Origin: Sandaracinaceae bacterium
GTDB lineage: Bacteria; Myxococcota_A; Polyangia; Polyangiales; Houyiibacteriaceae
Length of the DNA: 64,000 nucleotides
Assembly: GCA_016706685.1 (NCBI GenBank)
Contig: JADJJE010000011.1
Location: 186,001 to 250,000, forward strand
Reading direction: 5' to 3'
Under the pieces are notes generated by a model. The model was not told where the DNA came from. It worked only from the letters and a program-made list of their open reading frames with translations, and searched no databases. This document shows positions 28,174-40,135 of this stretch, piece by piece; the first letter of the stretch is position 1; every line of letters begins with the position of its first letter. Position numbers and translations under genes: made by a program.

Positions 28174-28619
28174 GTTCGGACGTCTACTCGTTGCACGCCG
28201 GTCGACGCGGAGGACCGGTCGACACTCTCGAACAGGTGTTCGACAACGTACGTCACCTCGAGGACGCCCTCGGCAGCACCGTCGCGGTGGAAGGGCTCTA
28301 CCCCGACGCGCGCCGCTCGTTCTTCCTCGACGACTGGTCGTCGTACGCGTCGCTCCTCGAGAGCCCGGTCCACTTCGCGATAGACCTGTCGCATCTGCAC
28401 ATCGTCGCCACGCGCTGGCGAAGCCTGCCGCGCGCCCTGGTGCACGAGCTGCTCGCATGCGAACGCTGCGTCGAGGTCCACGTGTCGGACAACGACGGCT
28501 TTCGAGACCAGCACCGGGTGCTCACGCACGAGCCCTGGTGGTGGTCGTTTCTTTCGTCGGTGCACCCCAGCGCCGTGGTGTTCACCGAAGCCAACCACCG
28601 GAGCAGCCCTACCCCATGA
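27867..28619 (+). CDS. xylose-isomerase-like TIM-barrel enzyme
   Basis: A 250-residue protein with the metal-site pattern of the AP endonuclease 2 / sugar-phosphate isomerase barrel: SLH (His110), AVEGLYP (Glu142), AIDLSHLHI (Asp173, His176), EVHVSDNDGFRDQH (His205, Asp208, His216), and FTEANHR (Glu241). A complete set suggests a working metalloenzyme, but family members include isomerases, epimerases, endonucleases and natural-product enzymes, so the reaction cannot be told. It is on the short side for the fold. The GTG start at 27867 lies inside the upstream membrane-protein frame, and the stop overlaps the DUF4259 gene by ATGA. Confidence 0.7.
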   Translation: MRFQGSTASLPGLTYEDACARLSRVSEPVLGQVSVEHVQLCPQSSGVLDAERATQLRESMPETRSRLHANVRVEPERVLRDATHVRADPGYFASLGRVHHALGSDVYSLHAGRRGGPVDTLEQVFDNVRHLEDALGSTVAVEGLYPDARRSFFLDDWSSYASLLESPVHFAIDLSHLHIVATRWRSLPRALVHELLACERCVEVHVSDNDGFRDQHRVLTHEPWWWSFLSSVHPSAVVFTEANHRSSPTP

Positions 28620-29608
28620 TCTCAGAAGCCCAAGTCGCCTCGCTCGTCACGCATCTCACGAACCAATTGCGACCCATGGACGGTGTGAGCGTGCTGTCCC
28701 AGACGGAGGACACCGTCACCATTCGCCTCGAGCGGATGGAGGGTCCCGACATGCTCGTCAAGATCGGCAAACAGCACTACTTCCACTACGAGCCGAGTGA
28801 AGACGAGAACGAGTACCTCGACGAACGCGCTGTGACGGCGGCCGTCCTCGAGGCGGACGACTACGTCTTCTCTGGATATGGCGAGCTGCTCGGCTACGAC
28901 GACGAAGGTTGCGACGGGGCCTTCGACATCGAAGTCCATGAGGCCCCAGGCGACAAGAAGAAGCGCAAGCAGCTCGTCGACAGGTTGGTCAAAGCGATGA
29001 AAGCAAGGGTGAAGGGGGTGGCCCAAGCGCCTCCCGGCCGCACGCTCCGCGAGAAGTTCGGCAAGGACCCATTCACCGGGAAGTCGGAGTCCTACTTCGT
29101 GGACGAAGAGGGGTTGCGCGTCTCGAAAGCGAGGCCGAACGACGTGATCGTCAAGGCGAGCGGCACCGACGAGCCCATCGGGATCGACGAGGAGACATGG
29201 GGCGTGTACCCATTCGAGAACGAAGCTGCGGCCTGGTGGATCAAGGACCTCAAGGGGAGCGACGCGGTGCGCCTCGATAAGATCACGTTCGTGTTCCGCT
29301 ACATCGAGGAGGAGTTCAATTCCAAGCTCGGTGTCGGCATAGAGACCGCGCAATGCGTGATAGCTGCCTCGGAGATCCTCGCGCGCATTCAGGGGCGGCC
29401 CGACCCGGCGTCGGCGCCAGCCGCTCTCGCCAAGTGGCTCGCAACCTCGAAGCTGGAGGCGACGCCCGAGCTGCTGGAAAAGGCCTCCAAGGCCATCGAC
29501 TGCGCGCTCGGAAAGAACTCGGGGCTGAGGGTGGCGTGGACCGAATCAGGTCACCTCGACGCATGGCTCGCCGTCGTCGCCGATCTCCGCGGACGTCTCG
29601 GGTCCTGA
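28616..29608 (+). CDS. DUF4259-domain protein with extra N-terminal domain
   Basis: ATG 28616 lies in the stop of the TIM-barrel gene, which implies a joint function. The C-terminal half fits DUF4259: WGVYPFENEAAAWWIKDL, then FRYIEEEFNSKLGVGIETAQCVIAASEILARIQGRP, and the closing W/L-rich helix LRVAWTESGHLDAWLAVVADLRGRL. The N-terminal 160 residues are acidic and unrelated to anything I recognise, ending in a lysine-rich helix (KKKRKQLVDRLVKAMKARVKG). No signal peptide or membrane segment is present, so it should be cytoplasmic. The role of DUF4259 is not established. Confidence 0.68.
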   Translation: MISEAQVASLVTHLTNQLRPMDGVSVLSQTEDTVTIRLERMEGPDMLVKIGKQHYFHYEPSEDENEYLDERAVTAAVLEADDYVFSGYGELLGYDDEGCDGAFDIEVHEAPGDKKKRKQLVDRLVKAMKARVKGVAQAPPGRTLREKFGKDPFTGKSESYFVDEEGLRVSKARPNDVIVKASGTDEPIGIDEETWGVYPFENEAAAWWIKDLKGSDAVRLDKITFVFRYIEEEFNSKLGVGIETAQCVIAASEILARIQGRPDPASAPAALAKWLATSKLEATPELLEKASKAIDCALGKNSGLRVAWTESGHLDAWLAVVADLRGRLGS

Positions 29609-29717
29609 GCGCGCAACCCCTGTCGAGCCGGGATGCAGCACCTAGCGCGACGTGCTCGCCTCCGGTGCAACCGACAGCGACCTCCTGACCGAGACCACTC
29701 GACCGCCAAGACGCGAA

Positions 29718-29749
29718 TCGCCCGCGAAGCACGAGGGCTACGCGGGCGA
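29718..29749. terminator. hairpin between convergent genes
   Basis: A perfect nine-base stem (TCGCCCGCG with CGCGGGCGA) and a 14-base loop lie between the convergent DUF4259 gene and lon. There is no U-tract, so a stem-only or Rho-assisted terminator is the likely reading. Confidence 0.4.
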
Positions 29750-29777
29750 ACGCTGAACGGGAGCCTCGAGCTGAGCC

Positions 29778-32213
<2,436 letters not shown>

Positions 32214-32271
32214 ATTCTGCGACCATAGTCACCGGCCCGAAGCCTGGCAAGGACGTTGCACGCCGAGCGTT

Positions 32272-34392
32272 CTATTCGTGGTTTTCCCGGGTGGCGGCGG
32301 CCTCATCCGGGATTCGCTCGAAGATCGTCACGGGCATGTGGTCGAAGCACACGCTGAGGGCCTCCTCGTCTTGCTCGTCCCACACGTAGCCCCAGTCCGT
32401 GTCGGGGAAGCGCGGCTCGCGCGTGAAGCGGGCCACCACGCGGAACCCCAGCTGCTCGGCGAACAGGTCGCGGTAGAACGCGTGCTGGGCCGGCGCACGC
32501 ACGGGGGCGCTGGGGTGGCGAGCACGGCGATGGTACCAGTCGCCCACCACGACGAAGCGCGCCCGGGCCAGCGTGCGCTCGAAGTGTGCGGGCAGCCGCT
32601 CTTGATCGGGGCGGCCCGTGAACAGTCGCCGCGGGCGCAGCGTGGCGGCCTCCGGAGGAACACTGTTGGCCACCCAGCGCCCACCCGAGGCGGCCGGGTA
32701 GTTGGGGAGCACGCGCCCCACCAGGTCGTAGTCGTCGTTCAGGACCGCGCTGTAGGAGCCCTCGGGCTCGAGCACCACCACGTCGCGCCGCTCGCCGTGC
32801 TCGGCCAGGTAGCGCCCCGCCAGCACGCGCGGGTCGGGCTGGCGGAACATCAACGCATAGGCCACCCCGCGGGCGCAGGTGAAGGCCACGATGCCCACCG
32901 CCAGCGCGGCCAGCGCAAAGCTCAGCGACGCGGCCAGCGTGGCGTTGCGACCGGGCGGAGGCTGGCTGCCGCCGGGGCGCCCTGGATGGGGACTGGGAGC
33001 GGGAGCGGGGAGGAGGCGTTGCGGGTGGGCCAGCAGGCTCGCAGCCCCCAGGATGAGCGCGGGCACGGCTGGCAGGACGTAGCGCACGGTGACCACCGCG
33101 AAGCCGCCCACCAGCAGCAGCGGCGGGATGGCGCCCCAGAAGACGATGCGGTCGAGCGAGGAGCGCCGCACGAGCCCGCGCCCGAGGGCGATGTAGGCCG
33201 CCAGGCAGGCCGGGCCCCCGAGGGCATACGGCAGCAGCGTGGCCACGTGCGGCCAGAAGGGCAGCGAGTCGTTGTACGTGAAGCGCCAGTCGTAGAAGCT
33301 GAACTCGCGCTCGTTGAACTGCAGGGCCAGCAGCGCCGCACCCGAGCGATTGGGCGCGATGTCCCGGAAGTAGGCAGCCGGGTCCGACGACACCAGCCAA
33401 GGGTTGAGCGCCGCGTAGGCCAGCACGGCCACGAGCAGGCTGAGCAGCATGGGCGCGCTCAGCCCCGCCCGCAGCAGGCTCACGCTGCGCCGCCACCACG
33501 ACGTGGGCATCCCCGCCACCTGTCGGTGGCTGGCGATGGCGGCTGGAAGCGCCACCAGGCACACCAAGCCGGGCCCCTTGCTGGCGGCGATGAGCGCGAT
33601 GGCCACGCCTGCCTCGAGCACGCTGGTGACGCTGGCACGACGCGTAGCCAGCGCCGCGCACGCGTGCAGGAAGAGCGCCAGCGCGAACACCAGGACGGAC
33701 TCGGCGGTGAAGAAGTGCGCCACCTGGAACAAGCCCACCGAGGCAGCGGCCAGCGTGGCGGCAACGGCCCCGGCGCGGGACGTCTCGAGGCGCGCCGCCG
33801 TGAGGCCCAGCAAGAGGATGGTGAGCGCCCCCAGCACCCCGGCCAGGAGGCGCAGCGCATGGAGCAGGTCCGGCAACGAGACGGTTGTGGCGGTGGTCTC
33901 GGTGGTGAACGCCCGCGTGATGTAGGCGCCCTGGTTGGGGTAGCGGGCCACCAGCGCTTGCGCGGCGTCGCGGCCCCCGAAGCGGGCCCACTTGGTGGCG
34001 ATCACCAGCTGGAACACCAGCGGGCCATAGGCGGTGTTGTGCGGCCGGAAGTCCCCCCGGGTGAGACCCCGGTACTCGGCGGCCAGCGCCTCGTGCACCA
34101 CGAAGCCCTTTTCGTCCACGTGCAGGGCGTAGGGCAGCCCCCAATCGGCCGTGGCCAGGCGCGCACCACCGCCCAGCAGCGTGGCCAGAGCGATGACCAT
34201 CCAGGGCAGCCACGAGCGCTGCTTCGTCGAAACAGGCGGAGCATAGGCGCGAGGCGGGCGGGGCGCTGGACCCAACCCACCCCCCTGCCAGCGGGCGCGG
34301 GCCTCGGCGGCGTCGGCGTCCACCTGCGACTGGGCGGTCAGGGGCGGAAAGCTGGCTAGCTCGAGCTCGAGCTCGTCCTCGGTGCGCGACAC
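32272..34392 (-). CDS. GT39/ArnT-like integral membrane glycosyltransferase
   Basis: A 706-residue polytopic protein with about ten to twelve hydrophobic helices between residues 62 and 520, a large soluble C-terminal part, and a proline-rich loop (PAPAPSPHPGRPGG). The first periplasmic loop carries adjacent acidic residues (HVDEKG, Asp93-Glu94), where PMT/ArnT-type GT-C enzymes have their catalytic acid. GT-C enzymes transfer sugars from polyprenyl-phosphate donors to lipids, proteins or polysaccharide. It is divergent from a second GT-C gene, 38 bases apart, so the two may serve one envelope pathway. The assignment to GT39 rests on topology and the acidic loop. Confidence 0.72.
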   Translation of the reverse strand: MSRTEDELELELASFPPLTAQSQVDADAAEARARWQGGGLGPAPRPPRAYAPPVSTKQRSWLPWMVIALATLLGGGARLATADWGLPYALHVDEKGFVVHEALAAEYRGLTRGDFRPHNTAYGPLVFQLVIATKWARFGGRDAAQALVARYPNQGAYITRAFTTETTATTVSLPDLLHALRLLAGVLGALTILLLGLTAARLETSRAGAVAATLAAASVGLFQVAHFFTAESVLVFALALFLHACAALATRRASVTSVLEAGVAIALIAASKGPGLVCLVALPAAIASHRQVAGMPTSWWRRSVSLLRAGLSAPMLLSLLVAVLAYAALNPWLVSSDPAAYFRDIAPNRSGAALLALQFNEREFSFYDWRFTYNDSLPFWPHVATLLPYALGGPACLAAYIALGRGLVRRSSLDRIVFWGAIPPLLLVGGFAVVTVRYVLPAVPALILGAASLLAHPQRLLPAPAPSPHPGRPGGSQPPPGRNATLAASLSFALAALAVGIVAFTCARGVAYALMFRQPDPRVLAGRYLAEHGERRDVVVLEPEGSYSAVLNDDYDLVGRVLPNYPAASGGRWVANSVPPEAATLRPRRLFTGRPDQERLPAHFERTLARARFVVVGDWYHRRARHPSAPVRAPAQHAFYRDLFAEQLGFRVVARFTREPRFPDTDWGYVWDEQDEEALSVCFDHMPVTIFERIPDEAAATRENHE

Positions 34393-34430
34393 GGCGCGAA
34401 GCTAGCAGGTCAGGCGGCCCAGAGAGCACT

Positions 34431-36524
34431 ATGCTTGAGTTCGGTCGGCGGGTTTCGTACACCCACGGGCCAGCCTGCCCCGCTGCGCTGCGCATCGTGA
34501 CACTCACCCCCGACCACCCACCGTATCGCACCCGTCATCGCCCTCCCCGTCGTGGGAGCGGTGCAGAGCGTCTGCTGCGGCGCGTGGGCACGCCCGAGCG
34601 GCTGAGCTTGCTGGCCATCGCGCTGGGCTTCCTGGTGATGCACTCCCTGAGCCCCATCCCCGCGCTGCAGGGTGACGGCTACTACACTTATCTCTGGGCG
34701 CGCTCGCTGGCCTTCGACGGGGACATGGACCTCGCCAACGACTACGCCATGTGCGGGGACCCGTGGGGCATGGGCCGGCCACACGCGCCTGGCCTCGGGC
34801 CGCGCAACCAGTGGAGTCCTGGACCGGCGCTGGCCTGGACGCCCATGCTGTGGATGGGGCGGCACTTCGTCCCGGCCGCGCTCAGCGAGCAGCGCGCGGT
34901 CGCGCAGGCATGCACCGGCCCGCTGGCCGCGTTCGGGCTCTTCGGCACGGTGCTGCTCTCGTTGCTCACGCTCCTCTTGCTCTACCGCCTGGCGCGCCGG
35001 CACGCAGGGGTGGGGCCCGCGCTGCTGGCCACGGCCGGCATCGCGTTCGCGTCGCCGCTCTCGTATTACGGGGCGTGGCTGCTGTCCTACGGGCACGCGC
35101 CCGCCGCGTTCTCGGTGGCGCTCTTCATCGAGCGCTGGGATGGCACCCGCACCGGGCCGCACGCGCGCCACCCGCTGCGCTGGGCGCTCCTGGGCGCGCT
35201 GCTGGGCCTAGCCATGCTCATGCGCCCACAGAACGCGGTGTTCGTCTTCGCGCCGCTGGGAGAGTGGCTGTACCTCGCGTTCCACGATCTGCGCGCGAAG
35301 GAGCACCGGCGCGCTCTCGGCATGGTGGGCGCAGGGCTGCTCTTCACGGGTGGCCTGTTGCTGGCGTTCGCGCCGCAGCTGCACGCCTGGAAGGTGAGCT
35401 ACGGGTCGTACTTCGCCATGCCGCAGGGGCCGCACTACATGCGCTGGAGCGAGCCGAGCCTGGACGGTGTCTTGTTCGCCAGCACGGGCGGGCTGCTCAC
35501 GTGGACCCCGCTGCTGGCGCTGGGCGTCATCGGGCTGCTGGAGGGCAGCCTGTCGCGCCGGCGTGGGAACGCGCCCCACCGGCCGCTGGCGGTGGCGCTC
35601 CTGGTGGCCTTCGCGCTCACGGTCTACATCAACGGCGCGGTGTGGGACTACTGGGGCTCGATGGGGTTCTCGAACCGTCGCTTCACCGAGATGAGCGCGC
35701 CGCTCGGCCTGGGCATGGCGCTGGTGCTGGCGTCCGTGTTTCGCTACGCCGAGCGTGAGCCGCGGCGGCTGGCAGGCGCCATGCTGGGCCTGGTGGTGGG
35801 CGCCTTTTCGGTGTGGAACCTGGCGGCCATGACCGGCGTGGGCAGCGGCCGCATCGCCAACTGGCGCGAAGCGCGCTCTGACTTGATCTGGGAGCAGATC
35901 TTCCACGAGCTGGCGCACGGCACCTACGAGGCGGTGGGCAACCCGGCCGCGTGGCCCGCCTCGCTGCCCTTTGCGCTGCGCTTTGGAACGCACCCCATGC
36001 GCTATGACGCCATGCGCGGGATGAGCCTCTACTACGCGGAGTACGAGACCGGCCAGCCGCGCCCGGGCGAGACCACCGCCATCTTCGCTGGGGCGCCGCT
36101 GCACGCGCTCTATGCCACCGACGGCTTCTCGGCGGAGCCCGAGACGCTGGCGGGCCGCCGTGGCCTGCGCGTGAGCGGTGGGCACGCGCGGCTGCTCCTG
36201 CCGCTGTTCCTGGGCGAGGTGGGCGGCGTGAGCCTGCGCGCGCGCATGGTGGAAGCCGGCCGCGGCGCCGTGCGCGTCACGTGGAACGGCACGGACCTGG
36301 GCGAGCAGTCGGTGTCCAGCAGCTGGCGCGCGGCCACGTTCCGAATCCCGCCGGGTGTGGCGCACACGGGTGTCAACGAGGTGGAGCTGGAAGTGAGCGG
36401 CGGGCCGCTGGTGCTGGCCTCGCTCGAGCTGGTGCCGCCTCTCGCCGACGAACCTGCCGCGGAAGCCGAAGCGGCCGGTGCGGAACAGGCCGAAGCGGCC
36501 GCTGCCGACGAGGCGGGCGAGTAG
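34431..36524 (+). CDS. integral membrane glycosyltransferase-like protein
   Basis: 697 residues with a hydrophobic helix at 58-75 and a loop with QGDGYYTYLWARSLAFDGDMDLANDY, where an acidic residue (Asp82) follows the first helix as in GT-C enzymes. About ten further helices reach to residue 465. The soluble C-terminal 200 residues are beta-rich (lectin/jelly-roll-like) and end in an alanine/glutamate tail. ATG 34431 and GTG 34498 are both possible starts; neither has a clear ribosome site. It faces the other GT-C gene across a 38-base divergent gap. Confidence 0.65.
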   Translation: MLEFGRRVSYTHGPACPAALRIVTLTPDHPPYRTRHRPPRRGSGAERLLRRVGTPERLSLLAIALGFLVMHSLSPIPALQGDGYYTYLWARSLAFDGDMDLANDYAMCGDPWGMGRPHAPGLGPRNQWSPGPALAWTPMLWMGRHFVPAALSEQRAVAQACTGPLAAFGLFGTVLLSLLTLLLLYRLARRHAGVGPALLATAGIAFASPLSYYGAWLLSYGHAPAAFSVALFIERWDGTRTGPHARHPLRWALLGALLGLAMLMRPQNAVFVFAPLGEWLYLAFHDLRAKEHRRALGMVGAGLLFTGGLLLAFAPQLHAWKVSYGSYFAMPQGPHYMRWSEPSLDGVLFASTGGLLTWTPLLALGVIGLLEGSLSRRRGNAPHRPLAVALLVAFALTVYINGAVWDYWGSMGFSNRRFTEMSAPLGLGMALVLASVFRYAEREPRRLAGAMLGLVVGAFSVWNLAAMTGVGSGRIANWREARSDLIWEQIFHELAHGTYEAVGNPAAWPASLPFALRFGTHPMRYDAMRGMSLYYAEYETGQPRPGETTAIFAGAPLHALYATDGFSAEPETLAGRRGLRVSGGHARLLLPLFLGEVGGVSLRARMVEAGRGAVRVTWNGTDLGEQSVSSSWRAATFRIPPGVAHTGVNEVELEVSGGPLVLASLELVPPLADEPAAEAEAAGAEQAEAAAADEAGE

Positions 36525-36539
36525 CCCTACCGGCGAGGG

Positions 36540-39425
36540 TCAGCGGATGTTCACGCGACCCACCTCGATGGTGGTGCCTGCGCCGCGCGCCGTGCGGTAC
36601 TCGATGGGGTACTGCTCGTCCAACACCGTGAGCGTGACGCGCAGCTCTACCGGGTGGCGGATCTCGCGCGGAATGACCATCTGCACCGAGTCGCGCAGGA
36701 TCTCACCGCGCCGCCAGTCCGTAGTGCGGTAGCGCCCGTGGATGGGGTAGTGGTGCGCGTGGAAGTGCGGTGGGATGGGGAACCCCGGCGGCCCCTCGAG
36801 GTTCACGTAGAAGAACAGGTCCTTGTCGATGCGCGAGTCCACCCGATAGTAGAAGTCCATGGCGATGCGGTCGCCCGGGTGGAAATTGGTTTCGGGCAGG
36901 TCGTAGCCCAACAGGGTGAACTGCCCGGGGAACTGCGCGTCGAGCCGCGCCGTCATGTTGATGGGCTCGGCCGGCAGCCGCGCGTCGGCCACGATGTCCT
37001 CGGTGCGGTTCTCGGGCCGGTGGGTCTGCGCCATCCAGGCGCGCAGCAGGCCCAGCAGCTCCAGCGCGTCCTCGCGACGCTCGTCGCTCAGGTCGTGACG
37101 CTCCTCGGGGTCGGCGGCCAGGTCGAACAGCTGATACGTCCCCTCGCGCGTCCAGTAGATGAGCTTCTGGTTGCCACGGTAGATGGCCTTCTGGTCGTAG
37201 GGGTAGAGGCCGTCCGGCATGAGCTCGGTGAAGATGAGCCGCTCGGGGTCGGGCTCGCCACCGGTCATGACCCCCACCAGGCTGCGGGCCGGCACGGGCT
37301 CAGGCAGCGGGATGTTCGCCAGGTTCAGGATGGTGGGCATCACGTCGAACAGGGCGACGGGGCTCGTGATCTCGCGCGGGGTCACCCCCGGCACGCGGAT
37401 CATGAGCGTGGCGTAGACCTCCTCGTTGTAGAGCGCCTGGCTGTGGCCCGTGTGGCCGTGCTCCGAGAACGCCTCGCCATGGTCGGACATGAGCACCACC
37501 ACCGTGTCGCCGTTCAGCCCACGCTGCTCCAGGGACGAGAGCAGGCGCCCCACCTGCGCGTCCGCGAGCGTGATCTCGGTGTCGTACTCGTCCACCAGCG
37601 CGTCGCCGAAGCGGCTGGGCATGCGGTCCCAGAGGTAGCGCTCGTGGACGTTGAAGAGGTGCACCCACAGCATCCACGGGCGCTCGCTCGCCTGCAGGCG
37701 ATCCAGCTGCGTCAGCGCCTCGTTCACGGGCCGGTCCCGTGCGGGTCGGTACTCCGGGATCTGGTTCACCTGTTCGAAGCCCTGGAAGAAGCCGTCGACG
37801 CGCGTGAAGTAGTCGGTGCCCATGGTGACTGCGGTCTCGTAGCCGCCGCCGCGCAGCGCCTCGGCGAACGTCTGATTCTCGCGCAGCAGCGAAGGCCAGA
37901 GGTACTCGCTGCCGTAGGCCACCTGCGAGGGATAGCGGCCCGTGAACACCGCCGGGATGGAGCGGATGGAGCGGCTCGACTGCGCGACCACGCGGCGGAA
38001 CCGCACCGAGCGCCGGCAGAACGCGTCCATCACGGGGGAGGTGTCGCGCTCGTAGCCCATGCAGCCGAGGTGATCTGGCCGCAGCGCGTCGATGGACACG
38101 AGCAGGATGTTCGGGGTCTGCAGGCCCGCCGGCCGAGGGGCGTAGTGCCCCGTGCCGAAGTCCGCCACGTCGCGCGAACCGTCGCCGTCGAAGCAGTCCG
38201 CGTCCACGCCATCGCCCTCTAGATCCACCGAGCCGGGGTGCACGCTTCCTTCGCGGTCGTTGCAGTCACTGCCGCCGAAGGCGAAGGCGTAGCCGTCCCC
38301 GTCGCGGTCCGTGAGGGACAGATAGGCGCGCAGCGTGGGGCGCCCGACCACGCTGTCCTGCTCCACCAGGGCTCGGACGCGGTTCCGAGCGCCGTAGGTG
38401 GCCCCCGTCCACACCAGCAACCCGAGCGAGACGAGCGTGGTGAGCACCGCCAGCGCTACCGTTCCGCGTACACGCAGGCGCTGGCGGAAGAGCAGCACCA
38501 GCAGCAGGTAGAGCAGCACCGTGCCGGGCGCGTAGCCCAGCATGACCGGGTCGTACGCGCGCAGCAGCATGGGCGCGCGCAGGGCCAGCCCCACCAGCGA
38601 CGACGTGACACCGGCCGCGACCACCAACCCGATGATGCCGACAGAGGCCAAGCGCCAGGGCAAGCGGCGCGCCAGGGGCAACACCAGCGCGCGCAGCGTG
38701 GCCGCGCCCAGCGTCAGCAGCAGCACCAGGCACAGCGCGAAGAGGCTCATGGCCCACGAGGCCAGCTGGGGGTCGTGGTAGCGCGTGGCGAAGTGCTGCA
38801 TGCCGCGCGAGATGCCCACGGCGAAGCCCGCCACGCCCAGCGCCACGGCCAGCGCGGACGCGAACGCTGGCGGGTTGGACTCGAAGAGCGCGCGCCGGTC
38901 GCGGTGCGAGAGGCGGATGCCGTCGAACCATGGGGTGTGCAGCACCACCAGCGTGGCCAGCCCGAGCGCGAGACCCAGCAGCAGCCCGAGCGGCGCCAAC
39001 ATGGCGGTGATGTTGCCGAGGGCCAGCATGCGGTCCGCGAACGAGAGGCCGCTCGAGTTGGCGCGCGCGGCGCCCACGGTGACGTCGGTGAGCGCGAGCG
39101 CGGTGGCCACCAGGGCCCCGACGGCGAGGTGACGGGAGATGAGGAAGCCCGCGCTGGGCGGCGGAGCGAGCGCGGCGGGAGTCCGGGGAGGCGGCGACGA
39201 GGCGAGCGGCAGCGGGGCTGGCGGCGGCGCGGATGCCGTGGGCGCAGGCGCTGGCGCCGAGGCGAGCGGCAGCGGGACTGGCGGTGGCACGGACGCAGCG
39301 CGAGGCGGAGCTGGCGGAGCGAGCGACGCAGGTGGCAGCGGCGCTGGCCGAAGGGTGGCCGAGGGCAGCGGGCCGCTGCCCCCCGAGCGCGATCCGGTGG
39401 GCGTGATGGAGTCGTCCTCGCTCAC
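36540..39425 (-). CDS. membrane-anchored sulfatase-family protein with MopE-like metal-binding insert
   Basis: GTG 39425 lies in the stop of the upstream hydrolase (GTGA) and gives 961 residues. In order: a Pro/Ala-rich disordered start (1-95), about seven transmembrane helices (97-360), an Asp/Asn/Cys-rich segment at about 370-420 (DRDGDGYAFAFGGSDCND and VDADCFDGDGSRD) that matches the metal-binding repeat of MopE-type proteins, then an alkaline-phosphatase-superfamily sulfatase domain (NILLVSIDALRPDHLG, SSRSIRSIPAVFTGRYPS, SDHGEAFSEHG). The C-x-P-x-R formylglycine motif is absent and a Ser/Thr nucleophile is likelier, so it may be a phosphotransferase or phosphodiesterase. The C-terminus is beta-rich. 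Catalysis should be periplasmic. Confidence 0.8.
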   Translation of the reverse strand: MSEDDSITPTGSRSGGSGPLPSATLRPAPLPPASLAPPAPPRAASVPPPVPLPLASAPAPAPTASAPPPAPLPLASSPPPRTPAALAPPPSAGFLISRHLAVGALVATALALTDVTVGAARANSSGLSFADRMLALGNITAMLAPLGLLLGLALGLATLVVLHTPWFDGIRLSHRDRRALFESNPPAFASALAVALGVAGFAVGISRGMQHFATRYHDPQLASWAMSLFALCLVLLLTLGAATLRALVLPLARRLPWRLASVGIIGLVVAAGVTSSLVGLALRAPMLLRAYDPVMLGYAPGTVLLYLLLVLLFRQRLRVRGTVALAVLTTLVSLGLLVWTGATYGARNRVRALVEQDSVVGRPTLRAYLSLTDRDGDGYAFAFGGSDCNDREGSVHPGSVDLEGDGVDADCFDGDGSRDVADFGTGHYAPRPAGLQTPNILLVSIDALRPDHLGCMGYERDTSPVMDAFCRRSVRFRRVVAQSSRSIRSIPAVFTGRYPSQVAYGSEYLWPSLLRENQTFAEALRGGGYETAVTMGTDYFTRVDGFFQGFEQVNQIPEYRPARDRPVNEALTQLDRLQASERPWMLWVHLFNVHERYLWDRMPSRFGDALVDEYDTEITLADAQVGRLLSSLEQRGLNGDTVVVLMSDHGEAFSEHGHTGHSQALYNEEVYATLMIRVPGVTPREITSPVALFDVMPTILNLANIPLPEPVPARSLVGVMTGGEPDPERLIFTELMPDGLYPYDQKAIYRGNQKLIYWTREGTYQLFDLAADPEERHDLSDERREDALELLGLLRAWMAQTHRPENRTEDIVADARLPAEPINMTARLDAQFPGQFTLLGYDLPETNFHPGDRIAMDFYYRVDSRIDKDLFFYVNLEGPPGFPIPPHFHAHHYPIHGRYRTTDWRRGEILRDSVQMVIPREIRHPVELRVTLTVLDEQYPIEYRTARGAGTTIEVGRVNIR

Positions 39426-40135
39426 GACGCGACCGACCTCGGGCCTCTGACCAGCGCCCGGGCCCCCGGCGCGACGCCCGCCACGGCATCGAGGATGCGC
39501 TCTTGTGCGTGCGGCGCATAGAGGATGCCGTTGTGGCCCACACCCTCGATGACGTGCTTCCAATCGGCAGGGCAGCCGAGCGCGCTGTCGGGCGGAACGG
39601 TGGCGTCTTCGGCTCCGGCAAACGCGTAGTGCACGGGCCCGCCGCGCGCCGCTTCCAGGCGCGAGATGACGGGGCTCCCCGGGCGAATGGCCGCGCCCAA
39701 GCCGAACGGCGCAAGCCGCGCGACGCGTGTCCCCTGGTGCGGCGTGCTGATGGTGACCACGCGGCTGACCCGCTCGGCGCCGCCCAGCTCGTGCACGTAC
39801 CAGCGCGCCAGCATGCCGCCCAGCGAGTGGCCCACCAGGATGAGCTCCGTGGACGCCGGCACGTGCCGGTCGAGCGCGTCGGCCAGGCGTTGCGCGGTGG
39901 CCTCGAAGCTGCCGTAGCTGGGGTAGCCGAAGGCCATGGAGGCCCAGCCCAGCTCACTGGCCAGCCGCCGGCGCAGCGGGTCGAACACCGGCGCCGCCGC
40001 CATGAAGCCGTGGATCATGACCACCGCCCTGCCCCCGGCGAGCGGCGGCTCCGAGCGGCGCCCGTGGCGCGCGATCAGCGCGGCCTGCTGCGCGAACGCC
40101 CGGCCTTCGGTGAAGCGCGGCGGGTCTTCAGCCAT
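39422..40135 (-). CDS. alpha/beta hydrolase, lipase-like
   Basis: 237 residues: VVMIHGFMAAAPVF (HGF oxyanion region), nucleophile elbow GHSLGGMLARWY, acid in FAGAEDATVPP, and histidine in IEGVGHNGILY. The layout is that of small cytoplasmic triacylglycerol-lipase or esterase proteins. It overlaps the epimerase by eight bases and the sulfatase by four, so it is an internal gene of the long minus-strand cluster. The substrate is unknown. Confidence 0.82.
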   Translation of the reverse strand: MAEDPPRFTEGRAFAQQAALIARHGRRSEPPLAGGRAVVMIHGFMAAAPVFDPLRRRLASELGWASMAFGYPSYGSFEATAQRLADALDRHVPASTELILVGHSLGGMLARWYVHELGGAERVSRVVTISTPHQGTRVARLAPFGLGAAIRPGSPVISRLEAARGGPVHYAFAGAEDATVPPDSALGCPADWKHVIEGVGHNGILYAPHAQERILDAVAGVAPGARALVRGPRSVAS

